Shown here: piece by piece, positions 7,873-15,700 of the stretch
How positions within the stretch are numbered: position 1 is the first letter of the stretch
Layout of the letters: each line of letters starts with the position of its first letter
From: an uncultured Clostridia bacterium
GTDB lineage: Bacteria > Bacillota > Clostridia > Christensenellales > Aristaeellaceae
NCBI GenBank assembly: GCA_946408995.1
Contig: CAMJUL010000043.1
Location: forward strand, 1 to 34,021
Direction: 5' to 3'
Length of the DNA: 34,021 nucleotides
Program-made: the position numbers and the translations under genes
The notes under the pieces: model-generated
What the model saw: only the letters and a program-made list of their open reading frames with translations
Databases searched by the model: none
What the model was told of the DNA's origin: nothing

Positions 7873-7890
7873 ATGAATAGTCATTCATAT
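7871..7890. promoter_or_regulatory. ArsR/SmtB-type operator
   Basis: A perfect inverted repeat, ATATGAAT (7871-7878) and ATTCATAT (7883-7890) separated by AGTC, overlaps the end of the -10 box and the start site. The size and A/T-rich GAA...TTC pattern fit operators of the SmtB/CzrA/CadC family. A further ATGAATG half-site follows at 7889-7895. Binding of apo-repressor here would block RNA polymerase. Confidence 0.75.
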
Positions 7891-7932
7891 GAATGTGTGC
7901 TCATTTGATCACGACTGAAAGGAGGCCCGTCC

Positions 7933-8286
7933 ATGACCGTTCCGCACGATCACCGGGCGCTGCTCGAGAGGGTAGCCCTTCTTTCCCCGGGGGACGAGAG
8001 GATCTGCGATCTCGCGGACCTGTTCAAGATCTTTGGGGACACCACGCGCATGCGCATCCTCTATGCCCTGTGGGAGAGTGAAATGTGCGTATGCGCCCTG
8101 GCGGAGTACCTGGGGATGACCCAGAGCGCCGTCAGCCATCAGCTGAAGGTGCTCCGGGAGAACAACCTGGTGGGCACCCGCAGGGAGGGAAAAACCGTTT
8201 TCTATTATCTTGCCGATGATCATGTCCGCACCATCATTGCCCAGGGATGGGACCATCTGACCGAAGAAAGGAAGGAAAACCCATGA
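7933..8286 (+). CDS. ArsR/SmtB family metal-sensing repressor (CadC/CzrA-like)
   Basis: 117 residues, ATG at 7933 with AAAGGAGG upstream. A winged helix-turn-helix (about residues 30-95) contains the recognition helix region GMTQSAVSHQLKVL. Two metal-sensing sites are visible. The alpha-3 region has EMCVCALAEYL (about 49-59), resembling the ELCVCDL site of ArsR/CadC. The C-terminal helix has a complete D-x-H-x10-H-x-x-E arrangement (DDHVRTIIAQGWDHLTEE, about 96-113), the alpha-5 zinc site of SmtB/CzrA. This predicts response to zinc and/or cadmium/lead. It overlaps the HMA gene by 4 nt (ATGA) and is followed by a P1B ATPase. Autoregulation is expected from the operator at 7871. Confidence 0.9.
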   Translation: MTVPHDHRALLERVALLSPGDERICDLADLFKIFGDTTRMRILYALWESEMCVCALAEYLGMTQSAVSHQLKVLRENNLVGTRREGKTVFYYLADDHVRTIIAQGWDHLTEERKENP

Positions 8287-8498
8287 GAAAGGTGTTTAAG
8301 ATCGAAGTGGACTGCGCCAACTGTGCCCGCAAGGTGGAGGAGGCCCTCAGCAAAATCGACGGCGTACAGGAAGTCCGGGTCAATTTCATGACCCAGAAAA
8401 TGACCCTGACCGCCGATGACGCCCGATTTGACGCGATCCTGAAGGAATGCGCCCAGGCTGGCCGGCGGGTCGAGAAGGACTTTTGCATCCTCGGCTGA
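8283..8498 (+). CDS. Stand-alone HMA-domain metallochaperone
   Basis: 71 residues from ATG 8283, overlapping the repressor stop; GAAAGGAAGGA provides the ribosome site inside the upstream gene. The whole protein is one heavy-metal-associated (ferredoxin-like) domain: the metal-binding loop reads VDCANCARKVEEAL, with the CxxC pair at about residues 11-14, followed by the second strand DGVQEVRVNFMTQKMTL. It is probably the soluble delivery or regulatory domain for the downstream ATPase, which lacks its own N-terminal HMA. It is in a different reading frame from the ATPase, with a 56-nt gap and a separate ribosome site, so it does not look like a frameshift product. Confidence 0.9.
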   Translation: MRKVFKIEVDCANCARKVEEALSKIDGVQEVRVNFMTQKMTLTADDARFDAILKECAQAGRRVEKDFCILG

Positions 8499-8554
8499 TT
8501 TTATACCTGTCGTCCCCTTTCCGAAAGCGGCAGAATGGCATCTGGAGGCGCTTT

Positions 8555-10405
8555 ATGACAAAGAAGCAAAAAAGAAACCTGGTCCGTATCGGCATTGCCC
8601 TGGGGCTTTTCCTTGTGTGTCTTGTCCTGCCCCTGGAAAAGTCCTCACCTCTCCGTCTGTGCTGTTTCCTTGTGCCCTATCTGCTGTGCGGCTGGGATGT
8701 GCTGTGGAATGCTGCCGTCAACATTGCCCACGGACAGGTCTTTGACGAGAAATTCCTGATGGCCGTGGCCTCTCTGGGCTCCCTGGCCCTTGGGGAATAC
8801 ACCGAGGCTGTAGCCGTCATGCTCTTCTACCAGGTCGGGGAAGCCTTCCAATCCTTCGCCGTGGGCCGCAGCCGCCAGAGCATCGCCGCCCTGATGGACA
8901 TCCGGCCGGACACGGCAGTGGTATTGCGGGACGGCCGGGAGACGGAAGTGGATCCGGAGGAAGTGGCGGTCGGAGAGACCCTGCTGGTCCGTCCCGGGGA
9001 AAGGATCCCCCTGGACGGAGAGGTCATCGAGGGGCGCTCCAGCGTGGACACGGCTGCCCTGACCGGGGAAAGCATGCCCCGGGACGTTTCCGTCAGCGAC
9101 CAGGTGCTGAGCGGTTCCATCAACCTCAGCGGGGTGCTCAAGGTTAAAACCTCCTCCCTGGCCAGCGAAAGCACCGTTGCCCGCATCCTGGAGATGGTGG
9201 AGAACGCCACGGACCGGAAGGCCCCTGTCGAAACCTTCATCTCCCGTTTTTCCAAGGTCTACACGCCGGCGGTGGTGCTCATTGCCGTCCTCCTTGCCCT
9301 GGTGCCGCCCTTGGTCACAGGAGGCAGTTTTCCCGAATGGGTGCGGCGCGCCCTGACGTTTCTCGTGGTATCCTGCCCCTGCGCGCTGCTGGTCTCCGTC
9401 CCGCTGAGCTTTTTCGGCGGCATTGGCGGCGCCTCTTCCAAAGGCATCCTGATCAAGGGCGCCGGCTACATGGAGACCTTGGCCAAGGCCCGCACCTGCG
9501 TTTTTGACAAAACGGGCACCCTGACCCGGGGCACCTTTGAAGTCACCGACGTCCATCCGGAGGCCGTGACCACCGCCGAGCTCATTGACATCGCCGCCCT
9601 GGCGGAGGCCCATTCCACCCATCCCATCGCGGCCTCCATCCTGCGGGCCCACGCGGGGCACATCGACCGAAAGCGGATCAGCGCGGTGGAGGAGATCAGC
9701 GGCATGGGCATCCGGGCCGTCATCGACGGACGGGAGATCCTGGCGGGCAGCAGCCGCCTGATGGACGAAAAGCACATCCCCTGGAAAAAGTGCCCAGAGG
9801 ACCACGGCACCATCATCCACATTTCCGACAGCGGGAGGTACCTTGGACACATCATCATCAGCGACAGCCTGAAGCCCAACGCCGCCCGGGCGATGGAGCG
9901 CCTGCGCGGCCTTGGGATCCGGAAGATCGTCGTCCTGACCGGGGATTCGGCCTCCGCCGCCGAACACGCCCTGAAGGGGCTGCCCGTGGACCGCATCCTG
10001 CCGGAGCTCCTTCCCCAGGACAAGGTCGCCCAGGTCCAGGCCCTCGGCGCGTCGGACCGTCCGGTCCTGTTCGCCGGAGACGGCATCAACGACGCCCCCG
10101 TACTGGTCCAGTCCGATGTCGGCGTCGCCATGGGCGCCCTTGGCAGCGACGCGGCCATTGAAGCCGCCGATGTGGTGCTGATGGACGACCGCCTTGAGAA
10201 GCTTCCGGACGCGGTCTGCATTGCCCGGAAGACGATGCGGATCGTATGGCAGAACATCGTCTTTTCCCTGGCGGTCAAGGCCGTCATCCTGATCCTGGGC
10301 GCCCTGGGGATCACCGGCATGGGGCACGCGGTCTTCGCGGACGTCGGGGTCCTGTGTCTGGTCATTCTCAACGCCATGCGCTGCCTGCATGTCCGCACGG
10401 AATGA
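8555..10405 (+). CDS. cadA: Heavy-metal P1B-type ATPase (Zn/Cd/Pb efflux, CadA/ZntA-like)
   Basis: 616 residues from ATG 8555, with TGGAGG 6 nt upstream. It is a membrane pump exporting soft divalent cations using ATP. Motifs in order: TGES (170-173, actuator domain), CPC in a transmembrane helix (274-276), DKTGT with the phosphorylated Asp (318-322), THPIA (His-Pro of the nucleotide domain, near 350), GDGINDAP (hinge, near 510), and HAVFADVGVL in the last helix pair, whose Asp is the second metal ligand in ZntA-type pumps. CPC plus that Asp indicates Zn/Cd/Pb rather than copper. It lacks an N-terminal metal-binding domain; a free HMA protein is encoded just upstream. Regulated with the ArsR-type repressor. 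Confidence 0.95.
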   Translation: MTKKQKRNLVRIGIALGLFLVCLVLPLEKSSPLRLCCFLVPYLLCGWDVLWNAAVNIAHGQVFDEKFLMAVASLGSLALGEYTEAVAVMLFYQVGEAFQSFAVGRSRQSIAALMDIRPDTAVVLRDGRETEVDPEEVAVGETLLVRPGERIPLDGEVIEGRSSVDTAALTGESMPRDVSVSDQVLSGSINLSGVLKVKTSSLASESTVARILEMVENATDRKAPVETFISRFSKVYTPAVVLIAVLLALVPPLVTGGSFPEWVRRALTFLVVSCPCALLVSVPLSFFGGIGGASSKGILIKGAGYMETLAKARTCVFDKTGTLTRGTFEVTDVHPEAVTTAELIDIAALAEAHSTHPIAASILRAHAGHIDRKRISAVEEISGMGIRAVIDGREILAGSSRLMDEKHIPWKKCPEDHGTIIHISDSGRYLGHIIISDSLKPNAARAMERLRGLGIRKIVVLTGDSASAAEHALKGLPVDRILPELLPQDKVAQVQALGASDRPVLFAGDGINDAPVLVQSDVGVAMGALGSDAAIEAADVVLMDDRLEKLPDAVCIARKTMRIVWQNIVFSLAVKAVILILGALGITGMGHAVFADVGVLCLVILNAMRCLHVRTE

Positions 10406-10463
10406 CCCGGGACCCTGCTCCCCCAACGCAAAAGGGCTCTGTCCTCTCCTTTGGTTTCGTATA

Positions 10464-10508
10464 AAACGGCACGGGATCCCATCCGCCCGATGGGATCCCG
10501 TGCCGTTT
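10464..10508. terminator. Bidirectional hairpin between cadA and the leftward sugar-kinase gene
   Basis: Perfect 20-bp arms (10464-10483 and 10489-10508) flank a 5-nt loop CGCCC, with GGGATCCC inside each arm. The minus-strand copy ends in TTTT and the plus-strand copy in TTT then CCATTT, so both convergent transcripts can probably use it. The arm length is unusually long and perfect. Confidence 0.85.
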
Positions 10509-10550
10509 CCATTTCTCAAAGCGTCCGGGGATGTACCCGCGTTTCCCTTC

Positions 10551-11975
10551 TCAGCCCCGTCCTTGCGGCAGGCTGGCCGCCGCGATGCTTTGCCCCACCC
10601 TGCGGATCTTCTCATCCGGCAGATGCAGCCGGATACGCGCTGCCAGGGCGGGATATTCCCTGTCCAGCACCTCCCGGGCCTTGTCCAGCAGCACGCTTCC
10701 CCCTTCCCCGGAGGTAACGCGCCCAAGGACCAGCACATGCCGAATCTCGATAAAGCGGGCATACCAGGCCAGGGCGTAGCCCAGGCATACGCCGATGGTC
10801 TCAAAGACCTGCCGCGCCCGCGGATCCCCCGCCGCCATCAGCGACTGCACCTGTGTCAGCCGTTGGGCAGGGGACGAGCCTTCCTCCAGCGCGATGCCCG
10901 CCTTCTTTGCCAGACGGATCACCCCGTCCTGGCTGAAATACTGGACCCCCGTTCCAACGTCCCCGCTCCATTCGTCCCGGGCGGAGAAACGGTTGGCGTC
11001 CACCGGCACAAAAGCCAGCTCTGTCAGCCAGCCCCGCAGGCGGAAGGCCCCGTCCACGAACCCGCCGGCTTGACTGGTCCCCATGGCAATCCCCAGGACA
11101 TTGCCCTCCCCCAGGCTCATCGCCCCCGCCAGGGCGGTCACGTCCCCGTCGTTGGCCACCGTCAGCGGGATATCCTCCCCCAGGGCCCGGGCGGCGTTCC
11201 GGTAGATCGGGGCCACCTCCGTCTCATACAGCTCCGGCGGGATCTTCCTGAACAGGCTGGAATCCCTGGCCGGCTCGTTGTCGATAAAGATGCCTGCCGA
11301 GGACACGCCGACAGCGTCCACCCTGGGCAGGTGGGCCGCCGCGCTGCGGAAAGCCTCCAGGATCCCCCGGAAATGGTATTGGGGATTGCTTTCCTCCTTG
11401 GGATTCCAGACCACTTCCTCACTGTAGACGGCTTTCCCGTCCACCACGGCGGAGACCTTCCTGTCGCTTCCGCCGGCGTCAAAGCCGATGCGGCACCCCT
11501 CCAGGTGTCCCCCGACGTTTTCCGCCCGGTCCCTATAGACCTTGAGGCGCTCCGGATCTTCTTCCCACCTTACCTCAAAGGGATGTCTGTAGGTACGGCC
11601 CATGAACCCGGCGTCGAAGGCCCGCGCGCCCCCCTCCCTGTAGGCGTCCCGGAGGGCGGCGTACAGCGCCCCGGACCCGGCGACGGTGATCTCCCAGCCG
11701 CCCCTCAGCCACAAAAGGGTTTTGACCAAACGTTCCGCAAGGAACAGGACCTTCCCGTCCTCTGCCGGCACCGCCGGAAGGGGGAGGACCACATGGTCGC
11801 AGCATCCGTGATCCCGCAGGATCCGCACCACCGCCTGCCTCCCGCTCTCCCGGTATTTCGTTTCGCAGTCGTCCATCCAGAGGGAAAGGGGAACAAACCC
11901 CGGCTCCAGGGCCGCCTTGACCCGCATCCTCTCCCGGATCCTCTCACCGCTTCTGTCCGTCCGCCCCTGATCCAT
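10551..11975 (-). CDS. ROK/ASKHA-type sugar kinase-like protein
   Basis: 474 residues from ATG 11975 on the minus strand, preceded by GAAAGGA at 8 nt inside the end of nagA; an overlapping ATG at 11996 has a poorer site. An N-terminal extension of about 160 residues precedes the ASKHA phosphate loop GFDAGGSDRK (about 164-173), followed later by VANDGDVTALAGAM and GIAMGTSQAGG (phosphate-2-like), and DEWSGDVGTG. The pattern resembles the ROK/sugar kinase superfamily, but I do not see the CxCGxxGC zinc motif common in ROK proteins. Its position 4 nt after nagA suggests a role in amino-sugar (for example GlcNAc) phosphorylation; the substrate is inferred only from context. Confidence 0.7.
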   Translation of the reverse strand: MDQGRTDRSGERIRERMRVKAALEPGFVPLSLWMDDCETKYRESGRQAVVRILRDHGCCDHVVLPLPAVPAEDGKVLFLAERLVKTLLWLRGGWEITVAGSGALYAALRDAYREGGARAFDAGFMGRTYRHPFEVRWEEDPERLKVYRDRAENVGGHLEGCRIGFDAGGSDRKVSAVVDGKAVYSEEVVWNPKEESNPQYHFRGILEAFRSAAAHLPRVDAVGVSSAGIFIDNEPARDSSLFRKIPPELYETEVAPIYRNAARALGEDIPLTVANDGDVTALAGAMSLGEGNVLGIAMGTSQAGGFVDGAFRLRGWLTELAFVPVDANRFSARDEWSGDVGTGVQYFSQDGVIRLAKKAGIALEEGSSPAQRLTQVQSLMAAGDPRARQVFETIGVCLGYALAWYARFIEIRHVLVLGRVTSGEGGSVLLDKAREVLDREYPALAARIRLHLPDEKIRRVGQSIAAASLPQGRG

Positions 11976-11979
11976 CTTT

Positions 11980-13152
11980 TTAATCCTTTCCGCCATTGTT
12001 TTCCCCTGCCCGGTACACCCTGCGGCCGCGGACGTAAGTCTCCACTACCCGCATATCCCGGTCCATCAGCACGATGTCCGCGTCCTTTCCGACCTTCAGG
12101 CTTCCCTTTTCCCGGTCTGCCCGGATGGCCCGCGCGGGGACCAAAGAGGCCGCCCGTACCGCTTCCCAGACCGGGACAGAGGCGTAATCCCGCAGGTTGC
12201 GCACTGCCTCGTTCATTCTCAGGACACTGCCTGCGATGGTGCCGTCCGGGAGGCGGCACTGGATGCCCCGAAGGGAAAAGGCCCGCCCGCCCAGGGTGTA
12301 TTCCCCGTCCGGAAGGCCGCCTGCGGGAAGGCAGTCCGTGATCAGGCACAGCCTGTCCCCCTTGGCCTTCATGAGCAGCGGAAACAGGGCGGGATGGACA
12401 TGAAACGTATCGGCGATCAATTCCGTATAGGCGTCCGAGCAAAGCGCGGCGCCCACCGTCCCGGGCTCCCGATGATGCATGGGCGACATGGCGTTGAAGG
12501 TGTGGGTAAAATGATCCACGCCCAGCCCCAGCGCCTCCATACAGGTTTTGAAATCCGCCGCCGTATGGCCGATGGACAGCACAATGCCGCTTTCCCGGAG
12601 GATCTTCCGGGCAAAGGCGGCGGCCCCCGGCCTCTCCGGTGCATAGGTCATCACCCGAAGAATATCCCGGTATGGAAGCACCCGGTCCGCGTCGGGGGGA
12701 AGGATGGCGCCCCCGTCCTGGGCGCCCTTTTTTTCCGGACTGATGAAGGGCCCTTCCGCATGGCCCCCCAGGATCTGGGCGCCGTTGAAATCCGCCCGCT
12801 CGCTCTCGGTCTTGAGAAGCCTGAGATGGTCGAACACCTTTTCCAGCTGCGCCCAGGGAAGGGTCATGGTGGTGGGCAGGAAGGCGGTCACGCCGTTTTT
12901 GACCAGCTCCGCCGCCATCGTACGGATGCCTTCCATCTCCCCGTCGGACACGTCTATGCCCATGTACCCGTGGACGTGCAGGTCCACAAAGCCCGGACTG
13001 ACATATGCCCCCGACGCGTCTATGACCTCCTCCGCCCCGGCCAAAGCTTCCTCCCGGCTGCACAGCGCCCGGATCTTCCGGTCAAACAGCAGCGCGAGGT
13101 TCCGGAATTCCCCGTTTTCCAGCAGGACTTTCCCGTTTATGATTGCCTTCAT
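11980..13152 (-). CDS. nagA: N-acetylglucosamine-6-phosphate deacetylase
   Basis: 390 residues from ATG 13152, with GGAGGAGGG about 9 nt upstream; an in-frame ATG at 13179 lies before that site. NagA removes acetate from GlcNAc-6-phosphate, feeding amino sugars from wall recycling or mucin/chitin into glycolysis. Metal and catalytic signatures of the amidohydrolase fold: VDLHVHG (His59, His61), GGHAEGPFISPEKKGAQD (Glu133), SIGHT and THTFNAMSPMHHREPG, ADTFHVHP, and the catalytic Asp in ITDCLPAGG. Full length. It heads a two-gene leftward operon with a sugar kinase-like gene; no nagB (deaminase) is in the window. Confidence 0.95.
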   Translation of the reverse strand: MKAIINGKVLLENGEFRNLALLFDRKIRALCSREEALAGAEEVIDASGAYVSPGFVDLHVHGYMGIDVSDGEMEGIRTMAAELVKNGVTAFLPTTMTLPWAQLEKVFDHLRLLKTESERADFNGAQILGGHAEGPFISPEKKGAQDGGAILPPDADRVLPYRDILRVMTYAPERPGAAAFARKILRESGIVLSIGHTAADFKTCMEALGLGVDHFTHTFNAMSPMHHREPGTVGAALCSDAYTELIADTFHVHPALFPLLMKAKGDRLCLITDCLPAGGLPDGEYTLGGRAFSLRGIQCRLPDGTIAGSVLRMNEAVRNLRDYASVPVWEAVRAASLVPARAIRADREKGSLKVGKDADIVLMDRDMRVVETYVRGRRVYRAGENNGGKD

Positions 13153-13188
13153 CGGCCAAAGCCCTCCTCCATCCATCATCTTGCTTCT

Positions 13189-13217
13189 ATTATAGCCAGT
13201 CCCCGTTCCCTTTGCAA
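13189..13217 (-). promoter_or_regulatory. Promoter of nagA operon
   Basis: On the minus strand: TTGCAA (13212-13217), a 17-nt spacer and perfect TATAAT (13189-13194). Start of transcription is near 13182, about 30 nt before the nagA ATG. Confidence 0.85.
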
Positions 13218-13283
13218 GGCGCTGCGCCGCCGCCCCTTCCCGCCTCTTTACAGTTCGTTCATCGCCTATTCATTTTGTTGTTT

Positions 13284-13289
13284 TATAAT
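13284..13289 (+). promoter_or_regulatory. Candidate -10 box for the caspase-like gene
   Basis: A perfect TATAAT lies 33 nt upstream of the start codon, but no good -35 hexamer stands 16-18 nt before it. The promoter may be weak or activator-dependent. It is divergent from the nagA promoter. Confidence 0.4.
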
Positions 13290-13322
13290 CAATCCATTCC
13301 CGCTGAAAGGAGGAAGGCGTTC

Positions 13323-14873
13323 ATGGTCCCGCCCGTTCCGCGTTTCGGTCCCGCCGCGCGCGCTTTTTCCCGTCGCTTCTCAAAGGCCGCGCTTTTTTCC
13401 CTGACGGCGGCTTTTTTTCTTTTCCTGCCTTTTTTAGCCCGTTCCGAAGGCGTCGTCCGGGCGCTCCTGGTCAGCTGCGACCGTTTTGTGAACTATGCGT
13501 CCACCTCTCCGGCAGCGGCGGAAAACGTCCGGATGCTTTCCGCCGCCCTTGAAAACGATGCCCGGGGCTATGCCCTGATCCAACAGGAGATCGACAGCCT
13601 TTCCCGGCCGGAGGACCTGGAACGGGCCCTTCGGCAGGCCTTTGAGGGCGCGGACAGCGGCGATATCTCGCTGTTTTATATTTCCACCCACGGGCTTTAT
13701 CCCCAGGGCGCTCCCCTGGACGCGTGCAGCCTGGTCCTTTCGGACGGGGAAAACGAGACCCAGGTCACCGCCCCGGTCCTCAAGGAGCTGCTGGACGCGG
13801 TCCCCGGGAAAAAGCTTTTGATCCTGGACCTGTGCCATTCCGGCGCTTTTATCGGAAAGGGAATGAACCGGACCGATCTGGGATATGGCGTTTTTGCCGA
13901 TCCTACCTATCGGGTGCTCTGTTCCTCCGGCGGAAGCGAGGAAAGCTGGTACTGGCATTCCGAGGATGACGACGACCCCGGCATCCAGCACGGCGCCAGC
14001 TACTTTGCAAGTGTCCTGTCCCGCCTCTTTTCCCCGGGGCTCTCCCCCGCTGATGACAACCGGGACGGTCTGGTCACCCTGAACGAGGCCTACCGTTTTC
14101 TCTGCGGCCATTATTCGGCCTCCACGCCGCAATTGTATCCCCTTGAATGCGAGGACACGGTTTTGTTCGAATCCGGCGCCGGCCCGGCGCCCGAAGGGGA
14201 GGCTGTCCGGCTGCTGCAATTGGAAACCAGCGTGATCACCTCCCGCTCCCCGTATCTGCGCTTTTCCTTTCTGCAGACAAAGAACGCCACCGTGTATTAC
14301 CAGCTGATCTACCGCACCGAGGGCGCCTGGGATTTTCAGAACGTGCAGATGATTAGTGACTGGGACGTCTCCACCGACGCGGGGACCCCGGGCCTGAAGG
14401 AAAGAAGCCTGACCGTCAACGGCATCACCGAGGAAAGCTACGGCTATGTCATGCTGGCCATGATCACCCGGGACTCCGGACATCCCGTCCTTCAGGCCTC
14501 GGCCCTGATCTGCGTTCAGCCCGAGGACGGCTCCCTTTCCCTGTTCTGCCAGGTCTCCCCGTTCTTTGACACGGCCGCGGGACAGGAGGAAAGCATCGTT
14601 ATCCGCCATGACCGCCCCTGTTCCCTCTCCGTCGCTGTATTGGACGAGGACGGGGAGGCCGTGCGGCATCTGAGCTTTCGCGCTCCCAGCCGGCCCCAGA
14701 GCTTCCAGGGCAGCACCTTCGCCTGGGACGGCCGCGACGCCTCCGGAGAGAGATGTCCGCCGGGCCTCTATCAGGTCCGCGTCACCGCTTACTGCGGCAG
14801 CACGGTCCGTTCGGCCCTCTCCCCCTGGTTTGAACTGCGTACGCAGGACCCCGCGGAGACGCCCGTCCCCTGA
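13323..14873 (+). CDS. Secreted caspase-fold (peptidase C14-like) protein with FlgD-like C-terminal domain
   Basis: 516 residues from ATG 13323, with AAAGGAGGAAGG upstream. A basic, then strongly hydrophobic N terminus (about 17-40, ending FLARSEG) is a likely signal peptide or anchor, so the protein acts outside the membrane. Residues about 44-300 match the caspase/gingipain-type fold: strand RALLVSCD, then FYISTHG with the catalytic His (His123), and LLILDLCHSGAF with the nucleophile Cys (Cys171). Two Asp-rich loops (DDDDPG, near 217-221; DDNRDG, near 243-248) could bind calcium. The C-terminal ~90 residues (SLSVAVLDEDGEAV..., FAWDGRDASGERCPPGLYQVRV) resemble a FlgD/T9SS-type Ig-like domain. 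Substrate and role are unknown. It stands alone between divergent nagA and a bidirectional terminator. Confidence 0.8.
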   Translation: MVPPVPRFGPAARAFSRRFSKAALFSLTAAFFLFLPFLARSEGVVRALLVSCDRFVNYASTSPAAAENVRMLSAALENDARGYALIQQEIDSLSRPEDLERALRQAFEGADSGDISLFYISTHGLYPQGAPLDACSLVLSDGENETQVTAPVLKELLDAVPGKKLLILDLCHSGAFIGKGMNRTDLGYGVFADPTYRVLCSSGGSEESWYWHSEDDDDPGIQHGASYFASVLSRLFSPGLSPADDNRDGLVTLNEAYRFLCGHYSASTPQLYPLECEDTVLFESGAGPAPEGEAVRLLQLETSVITSRSPYLRFSFLQTKNATVYYQLIYRTEGAWDFQNVQMISDWDVSTDAGTPGLKERSLTVNGITEESYGYVMLAMITRDSGHPVLQASALICVQPEDGSLSLFCQVSPFFDTAAGQEESIVIRHDRPCSLSVAVLDEDGEAVRHLSFRAPSRPQSFQGSTFAWDGRDASGERCPPGLYQVRVTAYCGSTVRSALSPWFELRTQDPAETPVP

Positions 14874-14929
14874 GGGCGTCCTCGCCCGCCCAGGACAAGC
14901 CCTGTCCAGCCCTCCCTGCGCCTCCATAT

Positions 14930-14985
14930 AAAAAACCTGTTCCCGGCGCCCCTGTTCAGAGGCCTTGCACGGGAACAGGTTTTTT
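14930..14985. terminator. Bidirectional terminator between the caspase-like gene and livF
   Basis: Sixteen-bp perfect arms, left 14930-14945 (A-run then CCTGTTCCCG) and right 14970-14985 (CGGGAACAGG then T-run), flank a 24-nt loop. The A and T runs give a poly-U tail in both directions, suiting the convergent genes. Confidence 0.9.
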
Positions 14986-14992
14986 TTCGGGT

Positions 14993-15700
14993 TTATTCCC
15001 CCAGATAGGCTTTCCGGACCGCGTCATCCTGGAGCAGGTCCCCGGCCTCGCCGGACATGGTGATGCGCCCCGTTTCCAGCACATAGGCCCTGTCCGCGAT
15101 GGACAGCGCCATCTGGGCGTTCTGCTCCACCAGGAGAATGGTGGCCCCGGCAGCGTGGAGCTCCCGGATGATCTCAAAGATCTGCTCCACCAGGATGGGA
15201 GCCAGGCCCATGGAGGGCTCGTCCAGCATGATCAGCTTGGGCCGCGACATCATGGCCCGCCCCATGGCCAGCATCTGCTGTTCACCGCCGGAGAGGGTCC
15301 CGGCGATCTGCTTTTCCCGCTCCTTCAGGCGCGGAAAATGGTCAAACACGTTTTGCATGCTGCCCTCAAGGTCCCCCTGGGCCCGGGTAAAGCCGCCCAT
15401 TTCCAGGTTTTCACGCACCGTCATCTGCTGGAAGATCCGTCTTCCCTCCGGGCAGAGCACCATTCCCTTGCCCGCCATCTGATGGGCGGCGTTCTTTGTC
15501 ACGTTTTCCCCGTTGAAAACGACCTGTCCGCTTCTTGGATGCAGGAGGCCGCAGACCGTGTTGAGCGTGGTGGATTTGCCGGCGCCGTTGGCACCGATCA
15601 GGGTCACGATCTCCCCCTCGTTGACCTCAAAGGAAATGCCCTTGATGGCATGGATGTTTCCGTAAAACACGTGCAGATCCGTGACGGACAAAAGGCTCAT
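14993..15700 (-). CDS. livF: Branched-chain amino acid ABC transporter ATPase LivF
   Basis: 235 residues, ATG at 15700 overlapping the livG stop by 4 nt. One of two ATPase subunits powering leucine/isoleucine/valine-type uptake. Walker A GANGAGKST (about 35-43), Q-loop region around CPEGRRIFQQMTV, signature LSGGEQQMLAMGRA (about 137-150), Walker B LIMLDEPSMGLAP and the H-loop equivalent LLVEQN. The SEGRR/PEGRRIF-type stretch and ending ...AYLGE are typical of LivF. Full length. Last gene of the operon, followed by the bidirectional terminator. Confidence 0.95.
   Translation of the reverse strand: MSLLSVTDLHVFYGNIHAIKGISFEVNEGEIVTLIGANGAGKSTTLNTVCGLLHPRSGQVVFNGENVTKNAAHQMAGKGMVLCPEGRRIFQQMTVRENLEMGGFTRAQGDLEGSMQNVFDHFPRLKEREKQIAGTLSGGEQQMLAMGRAMMSRPKLIMLDEPSMGLAPILVEQIFEIIRELHAAGATILLVEQNAQMALSIADRAYVLETGRITMSGEAGDLLQDDAVRKAYLGE

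Noticed and set aside
6221-7888. 555-codon antisense open frame opposite rny
   Set aside because: It mirrors the rny coding sequence and crosses the rny terminator; the protein is compositionally biased and has no known domain.
8283-8555. Frameshift that split an HMA-CadA fusion
   Set aside because: The HMA gene has its own start and stop, a 56-nt intergenic gap follows, and the ATPase has its own well-placed GGAGG. Two separate genes fit better.
13323-14873. Caspase-like gene as part of a phage-defence system
   Set aside because: No partner genes such as CBASS, CRISPR, retron, toxin or sensor components lie nearby, and the signal peptide argues for an extracellular role.
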